A stretch of 64,000 bases of DNA from Actinophytocola gossypii (GCF_025165815.1 NZ_JAFFZE010000002.1:37890-101889); one strand, 5' to 3'; shown: positions 49,510 through 58,816, counted from the first letter of the stretch. Notes: generated by a model from the sequence alone, not told the origin. Numbers and translations are program-made.

Positions 49510-50895
49510 GTGAGCGAGCCCGGGTACCCAGCGGCCGGGCGGCACGACGTGCTGGTCGTGAACGCGCGGGTGGACGAGGCGTGGGCGGTGTGGTGCGCGG
49601 GGGTGCTGCGCGGCTCGGGCCGGTCGGTGGCGGCGTTGCAGGACGGGTTGGGTGACCTGCTCGACGTGCGGCAGGTGCTCGAGCGGGAGGTGCGGGCGGC
49701 GGGGCAGGTGGTGGTGCTGCTGTCCCGGTCGGGGGTGGGGTTTCTGCGGGTGGCGGTGTCGGTGGCGAACGCGCTCGGTAGGCGGGTTGTGCCGGTGCAC
49801 GTGGATCCGCGTCCGGTGCCGTATCCGGCGGTGTTGGCGCATCTGGCGGCGGTGGAGCTGGTGGGGGTGTCGCTGGAGGAGGCGGAGCGGCGGCTGGTGG
49901 CCGCGGCGGACGGCTCGGAGGAGCATCGGGTGCGGGCGAACCGGGTGCGGCACCGGCCGCCGGTCCCGGTGGAGTTGGTGGGGCGGGACGCGGAGTTGGC
50001 CGGGTTGGCGGCCGCGTTCGAGGTGCCTCGGCCCGCGGTGGTGGTGGCGGGTCGGTCGGGGGTGGGGACGTCGGCGTTGGCGGCGTGGTTCGTGCGGCGG
50101 TATCGGGAGCGATGGACGCATGTGCGGTGGTCGTCGCCCGCGCGGTTCGCGGAGGACCAGTTGACGGTGTTGACGCGGCCGCGTGGTCCGTCGTTGTTGG
50201 TGGTGGACGGGGCGGTGGACTACCGGTCGGTGCGGGACGCGTTGTGGCCCGCGTTGTTGGATCGGGATCTGGTGCACGTGCTGGTGACGTCGCCGAGTGG
50301 GGATTGGCCGTCGCCGTTCCGGGTGGTGGGGGTGGCGCCGTTGGTGGGGGTGGCGGCGGAGCGGTTGGTGCGGGTGGTGTTGCCGGAGTTGCCGGCCGGG
50401 GACGTGGACGTGGTGGTGCGGGTGGTGGGTGGGGTGCCGGCGGCGGTGTCGGCGGTGTCGGGGTTGTTGGATGCGGGTGGGTCGCTCGGTGAGTTGGAGT
50501 CGGTGCGGGACGCGGTTGTGGCGGTGGGGGCGGCGGAGCGTGGGTTCTACTTTCTCGACTCGGCGGATCCGGGGGTGGTGGGGGCGTTCGAGCGGGCGTT
50601 CGCGGATGCCGCGGGTGGGGTGGAGCGGTTGGCGGCGGGGAGGTCGCCGTGGCGGCGGTGGTGGCGGCGTCGGTGTCCGGCCGGGGCTGGGGTGGATCCG
50701 GTGGCGGTGGTGGCGTTGGCGCGGGCGGTGCTGGTGCCGAGGACGGTGGTGTTGGTGGCGGGTTCGCGGGTGTTCGTGAAGGCGCCTCGGCTGGGGCCGG
50801 GGTTCACGGTGCGGACGTTGACGTCGGGGCGGTTGCGGGATTTCGAGCACGCGCAGCGGTTGCGGCGGGATCCGGTGGCCGAGTTGTTCCGTTGA
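49510..50895 (+). CDS. TIR-like domain fused to a degenerate P-loop NTPase domain
   Basis: 461 residues, GTG start. Residues 1-130 resemble a bacterial TIR domain (HDVLVVNARVDEAWAVWCAG, GQVVVLLSRSGVGFLRVAVS, VVPVHVDPRPVPYP). I see no convincing catalytic Glu of NAD-cleaving TIRs. Residues about 150-330 look like an NB-ARC/AAA-type module (PVELVGRDAELAGLAAAFE, PRGPSLLVVDGAVDYRSVRD), but the Walker A loop reads AGRSGVGTSALA with Thr in place of Lys, so nucleotide binding is doubtful. The C-terminal third has no recognisable repeats. Related TIR-NTPase proteins serve in immunity or signalling. Confidence 0.7.
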   Translation: MSEPGYPAAGRHDVLVVNARVDEAWAVWCAGVLRGSGRSVAALQDGLGDLLDVRQVLEREVRAAGQVVVLLSRSGVGFLRVAVSVANALGRRVVPVHVDPRPVPYPAVLAHLAAVELVGVSLEEAERRLVAAADGSEEHRVRANRVRHRPPVPVELVGRDAELAGLAAAFEVPRPAVVVAGRSGVGTSALAAWFVRRYRERWTHVRWSSPARFAEDQLTVLTRPRGPSLLVVDGAVDYRSVRDALWPALLDRDLVHVLVTSPSGDWPSPFRVVGVAPLVGVAAERLVRVVLPELPAGDVDVVVRVVGGVPAAVSAVSGLLDAGGSLGELESVRDAVVAVGAAERGFYFLDSADPGVVGAFERAFADAAGGVERLAAGRSPWRRWWRRRCPAGAGVDPVAVVALARAVLVPRTVVLVAGSRVFVKAPRLGPGFTVRTLTSGRLRDFEHAQRLRRDPVAELFR

Positions 50896-50929
50896 GCGGC
50901 CGGCGTGGTTCGGTGCCACCGTTGGTGTC

Positions 50930-51739
50930 GTGGGTGAGGCGATCGGGGATGAGCGGGTCGCGGCGGTGTTGCGGCGGTTCGTGGCTGGTTGTGCGCCGGT
51001 GTTGGGTCGGTTGCGGGACGGTGACGAGCCTGTCGACCTGGACGTCGCTGGTGACGACGGCGAGATCGATCACGGGGTGTTGGCTCGGGTGCGGGCGCGG
51101 TTGGAGCAGGTGCGGTGGCCGGGTTCGGCGCGGTGGTCGCGGTTGGATGTGGACGAGCGGACGCACTGGTGGGTGAGCCGGGTGGGTCGGGTGACGGCGT
51201 TGGCTGCGTCGGTCACCGGGCTGGCCGGGGCGTTGGGTGACCGGTTGCCGTTGCAGGACGTGTTGGGGTCGGCTGGGCAGGGTTTGCTGTTGTGCGCGAT
51301 CGCGACCGAGCATGGTGTGGTGGACCGGGGGGCGCAGGTGCGGCTGCTGGCGTCGGTGTTGTTCGACCGGGAGTTGGATCCGGTGGTCGCGGCCGGTCCG
51401 GGCGGTGCGGCCGGTGACGCCGCCGATGCCGCTGAGGTGGCGCGGTTGACCGGTGCGGAGTCGGCTGCGGAGTCGGCGCGGTCGGCGGAGCGGGTGTCGT
51501 CCGGGCGGCTGGGGTTGAAGCAGGCGGCGCGGTGGTTGTGGCGGCAGGGCCGCATGCTGTTCGCGGTGTACGAGGAGTTGGAGAAGCGGCCGCACGGCCG
51601 GTTCTACCACCAGGCGTTGGGGATGCTCCCGGTCGTGGGGTTGGCCGGGGACTACCTGGGTGAGCGGTCGGCGCTCAAGCGTGCGGCGCGCGCGGGGAAG
51701 CGGTGGTTGCGCGCGCACCCCGAGCTGGTGGCGCGCTGA
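50930..51739 (+). CDS. Conserved actinomycete protein of unknown function
   Basis: 269 residues, GTG start, 34 bases after the TIR-like gene, so likely co-transcribed. It is mostly alpha-helical and Ala/Arg-rich. The motifs WWVSRVGRVTALAASVTGLA, LLLCAIATEHGVVDRGAQVR and FYHQALGMLPVVGLAGDYLG show alternating hydrophobic helices that could sit at or in the membrane. I recognise no family. Third codon positions prefer G and T, as in the preceding gene. Confidence 0.7.
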   Translation: MGEAIGDERVAAVLRRFVAGCAPVLGRLRDGDEPVDLDVAGDDGEIDHGVLARVRARLEQVRWPGSARWSRLDVDERTHWWVSRVGRVTALAASVTGLAGALGDRLPLQDVLGSAGQGLLLCAIATEHGVVDRGAQVRLLASVLFDRELDPVVAAGPGGAAGDAADAAEVARLTGAESAAESARSAERVSSGRLGLKQAARWLWRQGRMLFAVYEELEKRPHGRFYHQALGMLPVVGLAGDYLGERSALKRAARAGKRWLRAHPELVAR

Positions 51740-51745
51740 CCCGGT

Positions 51746-52084
51746 TCAGTGTTTGCGGATCTTGAGCCACACCAGTAGCGCCGCGATCAGTGCGGCCAGG
51801 GTGCCCAGTGGGATCGCCGGCCGGTGGGAGGCGGTGTGCCAGGCGGGTGCGACCTTGGTGGCGACGGGGTCGGGTAGTTTGCCGACCAGTTCGTCGCCCT
51901 TTGTGCGGGCGTGTTCGGCGCGGCGGTGTGCCTCGGCCCGGACCCGGCCCTTGACGTCGGCTTTCTCGCCGAGCGCGGCGACGGTGTGGGCGAGTTCCTC
52001 GCGGGTCAGTTCGACGTCGTGGCGAAGGTCCTCGTCGGTCGGCTCGCCGCCGGGCATCACCATCCGGTCGGTGTGGTCGGTCAT
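51746..52084 (-). CDS. DUF3618-family envelope protein
   Basis: 112 residues. TDEDLRHDVELTREELAHTV with ALGEKADVKGRVRAEAHRR is the DUF3618 core; a C-terminal membrane helix (IPLGTLAALIAALLVWLKI) anchors it. ATG overlaps the holin-like gene stop (ATGA). DUF3618 and holin-like proteins pair widely in actinomycetes and are often stress-induced. The function is unknown. Confidence 0.88.
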   Translation of the reverse strand: MTDHTDRMVMPGGEPTDEDLRHDVELTREELAHTVAALGEKADVKGRVRAEAHRRAEHARTKGDELVGKLPDPVATKVAPAWHTASHRPAIPLGTLAALIAALLVWLKIRKH

Positions 52085-52500
52085 CGTTTCGCCGCCTCCT
52101 TGACGGTGTGCACGTCCTCCTTGGCGCTGTCCACGGCGTCCGAGGGCATCGGTGCGCCCTTGCGGAGCTGCTGGCGGCCGACGAGCGCGGCGATTCCGGC
52201 GGCGACGAACACGGCGCCGGCGACGATCATCGCGGCGATCCAGGCGGGCAGTGCCATGGCGAGCAGCAGTACGAGGCCGGCGAGCAGTACGCCGAGGCCG
52301 AAGTGCGCGAGGACGCCGGCCGCGCCGAATCCGGCGGCGCCGATGCCGGCGTGTTTGGCCTTGTGTTGCACTTCGCGTACGGCGAGCCGGATCTCGGTGC
52401 GGGCGAGGTGGCTGAACTGGTTGGTCAGGTCGTGCACGAGTTCGGCGGTCGACTTCTGCCCGCTCGGCTCGTCGGCGCCGACGTCGGTTATCGAGCTCAT
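52081..52500 (-). CDS. Phage-holin-family (DUF1469) membrane protein
   Basis: 139 residues. A soluble N-terminal helix (STAELVHDLTNQFSHLARTE) is followed by two membrane segments (AAGFGAAGVLAHFGLGVLL; IAAMIVAGAVFVAAGIAALV) and a charged tail. This is the actinobacterial YqjE/DUF1469 type, a chromosomal envelope protein not linked to a prophage here. First gene of the two-gene unit with the DUF3618 protein. Confidence 0.88.
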   Translation of the reverse strand: MSSITDVGADEPSGQKSTAELVHDLTNQFSHLARTEIRLAVREVQHKAKHAGIGAAGFGAAGVLAHFGLGVLLAGLVLLLAMALPAWIAAMIVAGAVFVAAGIAALVGRQQLRKGAPMPSDAVDSAKEDVHTVKEAAKR

Positions 52501-52599
52501 CGGTGTTCCTCCTTGTGCGGGGGCTACCCATGGCGACCAGCACGAAAACCGGCGGGAGAACCGCTGTTTGGGGTGGGGTGGCGCGGCTATGCCTCCCCT

Positions 52600-53205
52600 A
52601 TGCGAGCGTTGATCCTGAACTGCAGCCTGAAGAAGTCGCCGGAGCGGTCGAACACCCAGCTGCTCGCCGACATCGTCGCCACCGAGTTGCGGAACCACGA
52701 CGTCACCGTCGACACGGTCCGTATCGTCGACCACACGATCGCTCCTGGGGTGCAGACCGACCTGGGTGATCCCACCGACTACTGGCCCACGATCCACGGC
52801 CAGCTGCTCGAGTCGGAGATCCTGATCATCGCGACGCCGACGTGGTTGGGTCGGCCGTCGTCGGTGGCGCAGCGTGTCCTGGAGCGGATGGACGCCATGT
52901 TGTCCGAGACCGGTGACGACGACCGGCCGGTGGCCTACGACCGGGTGGCCGGGGTGGTGGTGACGGGTAACGAGGACGGCGCGCATCATGTGATCAGCGA
53001 GGTGAGTGGCGCGTTGGTCGATGTGGGGTACACGATTCCCGGGCAGGCGTGGGTGTACTGGAACATGGGTCCAGGGCCGGGGCCGAACTACACCGACACC
53101 GACCACGGGCACGACTGGGCGGAGCAGACGGCGGGGCTGATGGGCCGCAATCTGCATCGGGTGGCGTCCGCGCTCAACCGCGGACCTCGCCGCGCGGGGG
53201 ACTAG
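52600..53205 (+). CDS. NAD(P)H-dependent FMN reductase/flavodoxin-like protein
   Basis: 201 residues. The N-terminal flavodoxin-fold phosphate loop is MRALILNCSLKKSPERSNTQ, and the isoalloxazine-contact strand is ILIIATPTWLGRPSSVAQRV. GVVVTGNEDGAHHVISEVSG is also family-like. Reduces FMN, quinones or azo compounds in relatives. It is divergent from the holin-like gene. Its TAG stop overlaps that of the convergent glyoxalase-like gene by 4 bases. Confidence 0.9.
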   Translation: MRALILNCSLKKSPERSNTQLLADIVATELRNHDVTVDTVRIVDHTIAPGVQTDLGDPTDYWPTIHGQLLESEILIIATPTWLGRPSSVAQRVLERMDAMLSETGDDDRPVAYDRVAGVVVTGNEDGAHHVISEVSGALVDVGYTIPGQAWVYWNMGPGPGPNYTDTDHGHDWAEQTAGLMGRNLHRVASALNRGPRRAGD

Positions 53206-53561
53206 CGGGGCGGTAGTACGCAGAACTCGTTGCCCTGCGGGTCGGTCAGCACGACCCAGGGGAACTCCGGTTCGTCGGACACCACGCGGGCGCCGAGCCC
53301 GGTGAGCCGCTCGACTTCCTCGGCCTGGGTGCCGGTGGTGGGTGCGAGGTCGAGGTGCAGCCGGTTCTTGCCGGTTTTCGGGTCGTCGACCGGCTGGAAC
53401 AGCAGGGGCGGTTCGCCGTCGCGGCCGATCTCCACGTATTCGACGTCGCGGGCGTCGCGCCACCTGGCTGTCTCGGTGTAGCCGAGCGCGGCGCACCAGA
53501 ACGCGACCATTCCGGCGGTGTCCCGGCAGTCCACGGTGACGGCGAGCACACGGCTGACCAT
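53202..53561 (-). CDS. VOC/glyoxalase-like family protein
   Basis: 119 residues and a single VOC-type beta-alpha-beta3 unit pair: LAVTVDCRDTAGMVAFWCAA, then NRLHLDLAPTTGTQAEEVER and PWVVLTDPQGNEFCVLP. The metal-site His of HLDL and Glu of NEFCV are present. Glyoxalase-like_dom_4-type proteins of unknown substrate are common in actinomycetes. Confidence 0.9.
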   Translation of the reverse strand: MVSRVLAVTVDCRDTAGMVAFWCAALGYTETARWRDARDVEYVEIGRDGEPPLLFQPVDDPKTGKNRLHLDLAPTTGTQAEEVERLTGLGARVVSDEPEFPWVVLTDPQGNEFCVLPPR

Positions 53562-53571
53562 GTCGTCGACG

Positions 53572-54129
53572 CTACCCGTTCACCGTCGCGGGTGGTTCGA
53601 ACCGGCCGAACACCCAGGTGCCGGGCGAGTCCTGGTCGTCGCCCGCCCAGAACTCCGTCCACAGCTCGGTGAACTCGGCGCGGGAAAGGTAGCCGTCGCC
53701 GTCGCCGTCCAGCAGCGGGAACACCTCGTCGGTGTCGGTGCGGCGGCCGCTCCAGCTCTCGATGAGGCGCCGGTACTCCGGCGCGGAGATCATCCCGTCG
53801 GCGTCCTCGTCGATCGCCTCGAACATCGTCATCGCGGTGGCCGCGACGGGCTGCCGCAGCTCGCCGAGCCGGTCGACGACCGCGAGTACGTCGTCGAGGG
53901 TGACGGTGTCGCGTGGGCCGTGGTGGCTGGTGGCGAGCAGGGTCCGCCACCAGCCCATCATGATGTCGGTGAGGCGGTTGTGGTCGGCCGATCCGGGTGT
54001 GGCGCCGCGGACTCCGGCCCACCGCTCGGTGAGCGCGGCGAAGTCGGCTTCCTCCAGCAGCCCGTCGCCGTTGACGTCCATGGCCCGGAACACCCGGGTG
54101 ACCTTCCGTCGCTGCAACTCACTCGCCAC
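53572..54129 (-). CDS. EF-hand calcium-binding protein
   Basis: 185 residues, GTG start with AAAGGA 6 bases before. Three canonical EF-hand loops: DVNGDGLLEEADF from Asp18, DEDADGMISAPEY from Asp107 and DGDGDGYLSRAEF from Asp141. A fourth, degenerate hand (GPRDTVTLDDVL) lies near residue 71. The four-hand spacing matches the calerythrin/sarcoplasmic-type proteins of Saccharopolyspora and Streptomyces. It should buffer or sense cytosolic Ca2+; no signal peptide. Confidence 0.92.
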   Translation of the reverse strand: MASELQRRKVTRVFRAMDVNGDGLLEEADFAALTERWAGVRGATPGSADHNRLTDIMMGWWRTLLATSHHGPRDTVTLDDVLAVVDRLGELRQPVAATAMTMFEAIDEDADGMISAPEYRRLIESWSGRRTDTDEVFPLLDGDGDGYLSRAEFTELWTEFWAGDDQDSPGTWVFGRFEPPATVNG

Positions 54130-54283
54130 GGCTCATCCTTTCGGTGGGGCGCAACGCGTCCAGCCTCACCGAGCGACGCGACGGGCACAATTGGCCAGTC
54201 GGGTCACGAACCGACACGATCAGGTGAAGTCGGTGCGGCTCGGCGTCTGGACAAGATCGGGCACCGTCGGCGAGGCTGCGAAC

Positions 54284-55417
54284 GTGAACGGAAGCAGACT
54301 CCCGCAGGTCGACAACGTGAAGACGGCGTTGGTGGCCTGGGTCATCGGGGCGCATGCCCTGCTCGGCTACACCGCGGTCGGCGGGTGGCCCTACGACGAG
54401 ATCAACGAGGTGTCGTTCGCGCCCGGTGTCGAGCTCGTGCTCGCCGCGCTCATCGGACCGTCCGGGCTGTTCGTCATCGGCGGGTTCTTCTTCCTCGCCG
54501 GGCTGTTCACGCCGGGTTCGCTGCGGCGCAAGGGGCTACGGCGGTTCAGCGTCGACCGGCTGTACCGGCTGGGGTTGCCGTGGGCGGCGTCGGCGTTCGT
54601 GGTGTGGCCGCTGACCATGTGGCTCGCGTACCGCGCGGCCGGGCACGACGGTTCGATCTGGTGGGTGATGACCCACCGCACTCCGCTGTTCGACGCCGGG
54701 TCGTTGTGGTTCGCGTTCGTGTTGCTGATCTTCTCCGTGGTGTACGCGGTGTGGCGGACCGTGTCGCCGCCGGACGAGGACGCGGTGGAGCCGGGGATGG
54801 GGCTGCTGGTGGTGCTCGCGCTCGGGATCGCGGTCACCTCGTTCCTGGTGCGGCTGTGGTTCCCGGCCAAGAGCGGGCAGGTGTTCGACCTGCACCTGTG
54901 GCAGTGGCCGCAGTGCGTGTTCATGTTCGTGCTGGGCCTGATCTGTGCCCGGCACGGCTGGGCCGCCGAGGTCCCGGAACGGATCCGCAGGCGCGCGACG
55001 ACGGTGGCGGTGATCACGATCTGCGCGGTGCCGATCCTGGGGATCGCGGTCGGGATCACCGACCTGGCCGCCGACCTCGGCCCGTTCCTCGGCGGCTGGA
55101 CCTGGCAGGCGGCCGCGACGGCGTTGGTCGAGGGGATCCTGGTGGTGTCCGGGTCGTTGTGGCTGCTCGGGCTCGCGCAGCGGCACCTCACCCAGGACGG
55201 GAAGTTCGCTGAGGGTTGCGCGCGGGCCGCGTTCCCGGCGTTCGTCATCCAGGGGCCGGTGCTGATCCTGCTGGCGCTCGCGATGCGGCCGATCGCCGCG
55301 CCGGCCGAGGTGAAGGCGCCGCTGGTCGCGGCGGTGTCGTTGGTGGGGTCGTTCTGGCTGGCCTGGCGGCTGGTGTCGCGGTCGGAACCGGCGAGGGCAC
55401 CCCGCCATGCCCAGTGA
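54284..55417 (+). CDS. Acyltransferase-3-family membrane protein
   Basis: 377 residues from GTG 54284 (GAGG 8 bases before). About ten membrane segments. The N-terminal VDNVKTALVAWVIGAHALLG carries the R/H-type motif of OafA/MdoC-like proteins, and later HLWQWPQCVFMFVLGLICAR and FPAFVIQGPVLILLALAM follow the family pattern. These O-acylate envelope glycans or small molecules using acyl-CoA. Its end overlaps the enolase-superfamily gene by 11 bases. Confidence 0.82.
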   Translation: MNGSRLPQVDNVKTALVAWVIGAHALLGYTAVGGWPYDEINEVSFAPGVELVLAALIGPSGLFVIGGFFFLAGLFTPGSLRRKGLRRFSVDRLYRLGLPWAASAFVVWPLTMWLAYRAAGHDGSIWWVMTHRTPLFDAGSLWFAFVLLIFSVVYAVWRTVSPPDEDAVEPGMGLLVVLALGIAVTSFLVRLWFPAKSGQVFDLHLWQWPQCVFMFVLGLICARHGWAAEVPERIRRRATTVAVITICAVPILGIAVGITDLAADLGPFLGGWTWQAAATALVEGILVVSGSLWLLGLAQRHLTQDGKFAEGCARAAFPAFVIQGPVLILLALAMRPIAAPAEVKAPLVAAVSLVGSFWLAWRLVSRSEPARAPRHAQ

Positions 55418-56684
55418 CGGGGATCGTGTCCGGGAGGTGCGGATCACGCCGGTGGCGTTCCGGGACCCGCCGCTGCTCAACGCGGTGGGCGTGCACCAGC
55501 CGTTCGCGCTGCGTGCGATCGTCGAGGTCGTCGCCGACAGCGGGATCACCGGCCTCGGCGAGACCTACGGTGACGCCACCCACCTGACCCGGCTGCGTCG
55601 TGCCGCCGACTCGATCGTCGGGGTCGACGTGTGGCACACCCACGAACTGGCCCGCCGCGTCGGTGCCCTGCGCGACGACTCCGCGGGTGGGGACGGCACC
55701 AGTGGCATGGTCGCCGCCAGTACCGCCGACCGGGTGCTGTCGCCGTTCGAGGTGGCGTGTCTGGACATCCAGGGCCGCGCGCTCGGCCGCCCGGTCACCG
55801 ACCTGCTCGGCGGTGCCGTCCGGGACCGCGTCGACTACAGCGCCTACCTGTTCTACAAATGGCCCGGCCACCCCGGTTCCGACCACGACCGGTGGGGCGC
55901 GGCGCTGGACCCGGACGCGATCGTCGCGCAGGCCAGGTGGATGGTCGACGAGTACGGGTTCACCGCGATCAAGCTCAAGGCCGGTGTGTTCCCTCCGGAG
56001 GAGGAGGTCGCGGCGATCCGCGCGCTGCGCGCCGAGTTCCCCGGCCACCCGCTGCGGATCGACCCCAACGCCGCCTGGTCGGTGCCCACCGCGGTCCGGG
56101 TCGGCGCCGACCTCGACGGGATCCTCGAGTACCTGGAGGATCCCGTCGCCGGCATCGACGGCATGGCGCGGGTGGCGCGTGCGGTGCCGATGCCGCTGGC
56201 CACGAACATGTGCGTGGTCGCGTTCGACCACCTCCGCCCCGCGGTCGCCGCCGACGCGGTGCGGGTCGTGCTGTCCGACCACCACTTCTGGGGCGGCCTC
56301 GGCCGGTCCAGGGCGCTCGCGTCGACGTGCGAGACGTTCGGGCTGGGGCTGTCCATGCACTCCAACTCCCACCTCGGCATCAGCCTCGCCGCGATGACCC
56401 ACCTCGCCGCCGCCACCCCGAACCTGACCTACGCGTGCGACACGCACTGGCCGTGGAAGGACCCCGCCGACGACGTCGTCGACATCGTCCAGCCCGGCAC
56501 GCTCCGGTTCACCGGCGGCGCGGTCACCGTGCCCACCGCGCCCGGTCTCGGTGTCGACCTGGACCGCGACGCGCTCGCCCGCCTGCACGAGCAGTACCTG
56601 ACCTGCGGGATCACCGCCCGCGACGACACCGCCTACTACCGCCGCCACCATCCGCACTTCGACCCCACCCCACCCCGCTGGTAG
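55407..56684 (+). CDS. Glucarate dehydratase-like enolase-superfamily enzyme
   Basis: 425 residues. The capping domain comes first (LNAVGVHQPFALRAIVEV, GLGETYGDATHL), then the barrel with base Lys189/Lys191 in FTAIKLKAGV, metal ligands in RIDPNAAWSV and EYLEDPVAG, and the second base His in SMHSNSHLGIS. These match the glucarate/galactarate dehydratase group, which makes 5-keto-4-deoxyglucarate. Neighbouring catabolic genes are absent, so the true substrate may differ. ATG lies within the acyltransferase 3' end. Confidence 0.88.
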   Translation: MPSDGDRVREVRITPVAFRDPPLLNAVGVHQPFALRAIVEVVADSGITGLGETYGDATHLTRLRRAADSIVGVDVWHTHELARRVGALRDDSAGGDGTSGMVAASTADRVLSPFEVACLDIQGRALGRPVTDLLGGAVRDRVDYSAYLFYKWPGHPGSDHDRWGAALDPDAIVAQARWMVDEYGFTAIKLKAGVFPPEEEVAAIRALRAEFPGHPLRIDPNAAWSVPTAVRVGADLDGILEYLEDPVAGIDGMARVARAVPMPLATNMCVVAFDHLRPAVAADAVRVVLSDHHFWGGLGRSRALASTCETFGLGLSMHSNSHLGISLAAMTHLAAATPNLTYACDTHWPWKDPADDVVDIVQPGTLRFTGGAVTVPTAPGLGVDLDRDALARLHEQYLTCGITARDDTAYYRRHHPHFDPTPPRW

Positions 56685-56688
56685 CGGG

Positions 56689-57888
56689 TCAGGTCAGGTC
56701 CGCCGCCCTGGACTCCAGGAACGCCCGCTCCGCGGGGTTCGTCGTCGCCGACGCCGCCGCCCGGTACTCCGCGACCGCGTCCGCGCGGCGACCCAGCCGC
56801 CGCAGCAGGTCCGCGCGCGCGGCGTGGAACGGGGGATATCCGGCCAGGTCCAGGCCCTCGATCGCGTCCAGGGCCGCGGCCGGGCCCGCTGTCTCGGCCA
56901 CCGCCACCGCCCGGTGCACCGCCACCACCGGTGTCGGGGTCAGCGCGTACAGCTGGTCGTACAGCCGCACGATCTGCGCCCAGTCGGTGTCGGCGGCGGT
57001 GCGGGCGTCGCTGTGCACGGCGTTGATCGCCGCCTGCACCTGGTACGGGCCCGGCCGGTCGCGGCGCAGGCACGCCCGCACGATCGTCTGCCCCTCCACG
57101 ATCAGCCGGCGGTCCCACCGGGCGCGGTCCTGGTCGGCGAGCAGCACCAACTCCCCGCCCGGCCCGGTGCGGGTCGCCCGCCGCGACTCGGTCAGCAGCA
57201 TCAACGCCAGCAGGCCCCACGCCTCCGGTTCGTCCGGCAGCAGCGCCACCAGCAGCCTGCCCAGCCGCACCGCCTCCGCGCACAGGTCCGCCCGCACCGC
57301 GCTGTGGCCCTCGGTGAAGATCAGGTACACGACGGCCAGCACCGCCCGCACCCGCTCGGGCAGGTCCGCAGCGCGCGGCACCCGGTAGGGTATCCGCGCG
57401 GCCCGGATCTTCGCCTTCGCCCGCACCAGCCGCTGCGCCATGGTCGGCTCCGGCACCAGGAACGCCCGGGCGATCTCCGCGGTGGTCAACCCGCCCAGCA
57501 GCCGCAACGTCAACGCGACCCGCGCCTGCGGCGCGAGCGCCGGATGACAGCAGGTGAACACGAGCCGCAGCCGGTCATCGGGAACCACGTCGGGCACCGC
57601 ATCGTCTTCGTCCTCGGGGCCGGTGGGTGCGTGCAGCAGCGCCGCCTCCGCGTGCCGGCCGGCGCGTCTCGACTCGCGCCGCACCCGGTCGATCGCCCGG
57701 TTGCGGGCGGTGGTGATGATCCATCCGGCCGGGCTCGGCGGCACCCCTGTCTCCGGCCAGCGCCGCAGCGCCTCGGCGAACGCGTCCTGGACCGCCTCCT
57801 CGGCGATGTCGAGGTCGCCGAACACGCGGGCCAGGACGGCCACCGCACGCCCGTGCTCGGCCCGGAACACCCGCTCGATCTCGGTCAT
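56689..57888 (-). CDS. ECF RNA polymerase sigma factor of the ECF42/DUF6596 type
   Basis: 399 residues. Sigma region 2 ([38 protein letters not shown]) and region 4 ([40 protein letters not shown]) are followed by a long C-terminal extension, with [20 protein letters not shown] and [20 protein letters not shown] and TPR-like helices. ECF42 factors lack a classical anti-sigma partner and use this extension as built-in control, together with a DGPF protein. ATG shares ATGA with the DGPF gene stop. Confidence 0.92.
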   Translation of the reverse strand: MTEIERVFRAEHGRAVAVLARVFGDLDIAEEAVQDAFAEALRRWPETGVPPSPAGWIITTARNRAIDRVRRESRRAGRHAEAALLHAPTGPEDEDDAVPDVVPDDRLRLVFTCCHPALAPQARVALTLRLLGGLTTAEIARAFLVPEPTMAQRLVRAKAKIRAARIPYRVPRAADLPERVRAVLAVVYLIFTEGHSAVRADLCAEAVRLGRLLVALLPDEPEAWGLLALMLLTESRRATRTGPGGELVLLADQDRARWDRRLIVEGQTIVRACLRRDRPGPYQVQAAINAVHSDARTAADTDWAQIVRLYDQLYALTPTPVVAVHRAVAVAETAGPAAALDAIEGLDLAGYPPFHAARADLLRRLGRRADAVAEYRAAASATTNPAERAFLESRAADLT

Positions 57889-58226
57889 CCGTGGAGCGGC
57901 CGCACCTCGATCGGGAGCGTGGTGACCTCGGCGAGTCGACGTCCCCACCGCAGCGCCTCGTCCAGGTCGGCGGCCTCGATGACGGTGAACCCGCCGAGGT
58001 GTTCCCTGCCCTCCACGAACGGCCCGTCCGTGGTGAGTACCCCGTCGTCCGCGGCGCGCAGCACCGTCGCGGTGTGCGGCGGGTGCAGTCCCGCGCCGAA
58101 CACCCACGCGTCCTCGGCCCGCAGGTCGTCGTTCAGCCGGTCCAGCTCACGCATCAGCGGGTCGAGGACCTCCGGGGGCGGTGGGTCGCCGTCGGGCTGG
58201 TAGATGCTCAACAGGTACTGGGTCAT
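57885..58226 (-). CDS. YCII/DGPF-domain protein
   Basis: 113 residues. [20 protein letters not shown], the DGPF motif ([15 protein letters not shown]) and [20 protein letters not shown] define the family. These small proteins pair with ECF42 sigma factors and may sense a ligand. It overlaps both neighbours by 4 bases, so the reductase, this gene and the sigma factor form one tightly coupled operon. Confidence 0.93.
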   Translation of the reverse strand: MTQYLLSIYQPDGDPPPPEVLDPLMRELDRLNDDLRAEDAWVFGAGLHPPHTATVLRAADDGVLTTDGPFVEGREHLGGFTVIEAADLDEALRWGRRLAEVTTLPIEVRPLHG

Positions 58227-58816
58227 CCGGTCACCTCCCGCCGGTAGGTGGCGAGCACCACGCCGGTGCCCGTCGTCACGCTATCGACCAGCCGCAACCG
58301 GGCCGGTGGGACACCGTCGCCGAGCAGCCGCCGCCCGCTGCCGAACACCAGCGGGTGGATGAGCAGCACGTACTCGTCGACCAGGTCGTGGCGCATCAGC
58401 GTGCGCAGCAGGTCACCGCTGCCCAGCACGACGATGTCCTTGCCGGGTCGTTCCTTCAGCGCGGTGACCGCGCGGGGGAGGTCACCGGCGAGCAGGGTGG
58501 AGTTCCGCCACGGCAGCGGCTCGGTGAGGGTGGTGGAGGCGACGTACTTCATGGTCTCGTTGAGCAGCGGCACGTACGGGTTGTCGGCAGGCTGGTGCGG
58601 CCAGTAGCCGTGGAAGTCCTCGTAGGTGCGTCGCCCCAGCAGCAGCGACCCGGTCTCGGCCATCCTGGGGCCCATCGTCCTGGCGATGGTCTCGTCGCTG
58701 TAGGGCACCGCCCAGCCGCCGTGGCCGAACCCGTCGCGGGGGTCCTCGTCCGGGCGGCCCGGTGCCTGCATCACGCCGTCGAGCGAGACGCTGTTCACGG
58801 TCACGATCCTGCTCAC
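58223..58816 (-). CDS. RibD C-terminal/dihydrofolate reductase-family protein
   Basis: 197 residues. SRIVTVNSVSLDGVMQAPGR opens the fold; ETGSLLLGRRTYEDFHGYWP and KDIVVLGSGDLLRTLMRHDL form the NADPH-binding part. A lone dihydrofolate-reductase-like protein of unknown substrate, first gene of the ECF42 operon and probably part of the sigma factor's own stress response. Confidence 0.9.
   Translation of the reverse strand: MSRIVTVNSVSLDGVMQAPGRPDEDPRDGFGHGGWAVPYSDETIARTMGPRMAETGSLLLGRRTYEDFHGYWPHQPADNPYVPLLNETMKYVASTTLTEPLPWRNSTLLAGDLPRAVTALKERPGKDIVVLGSGDLLRTLMRHDLVDEYVLLIHPLVFGSGRRLLGDGVPPARLRLVDSVTTGTGVVLATYRREVTG

Noticed and set aside
49510..50895. FxSxx-COOH (fxs) system protein
   Set aside because: No TPR repeats and no small FxSxx peptide or radical-SAM gene nearby.
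52081..52500. Prophage lysis gene
   Set aside because: The holin-family name covers a common chromosomal envelope protein; no endolysin or phage genes beside it.
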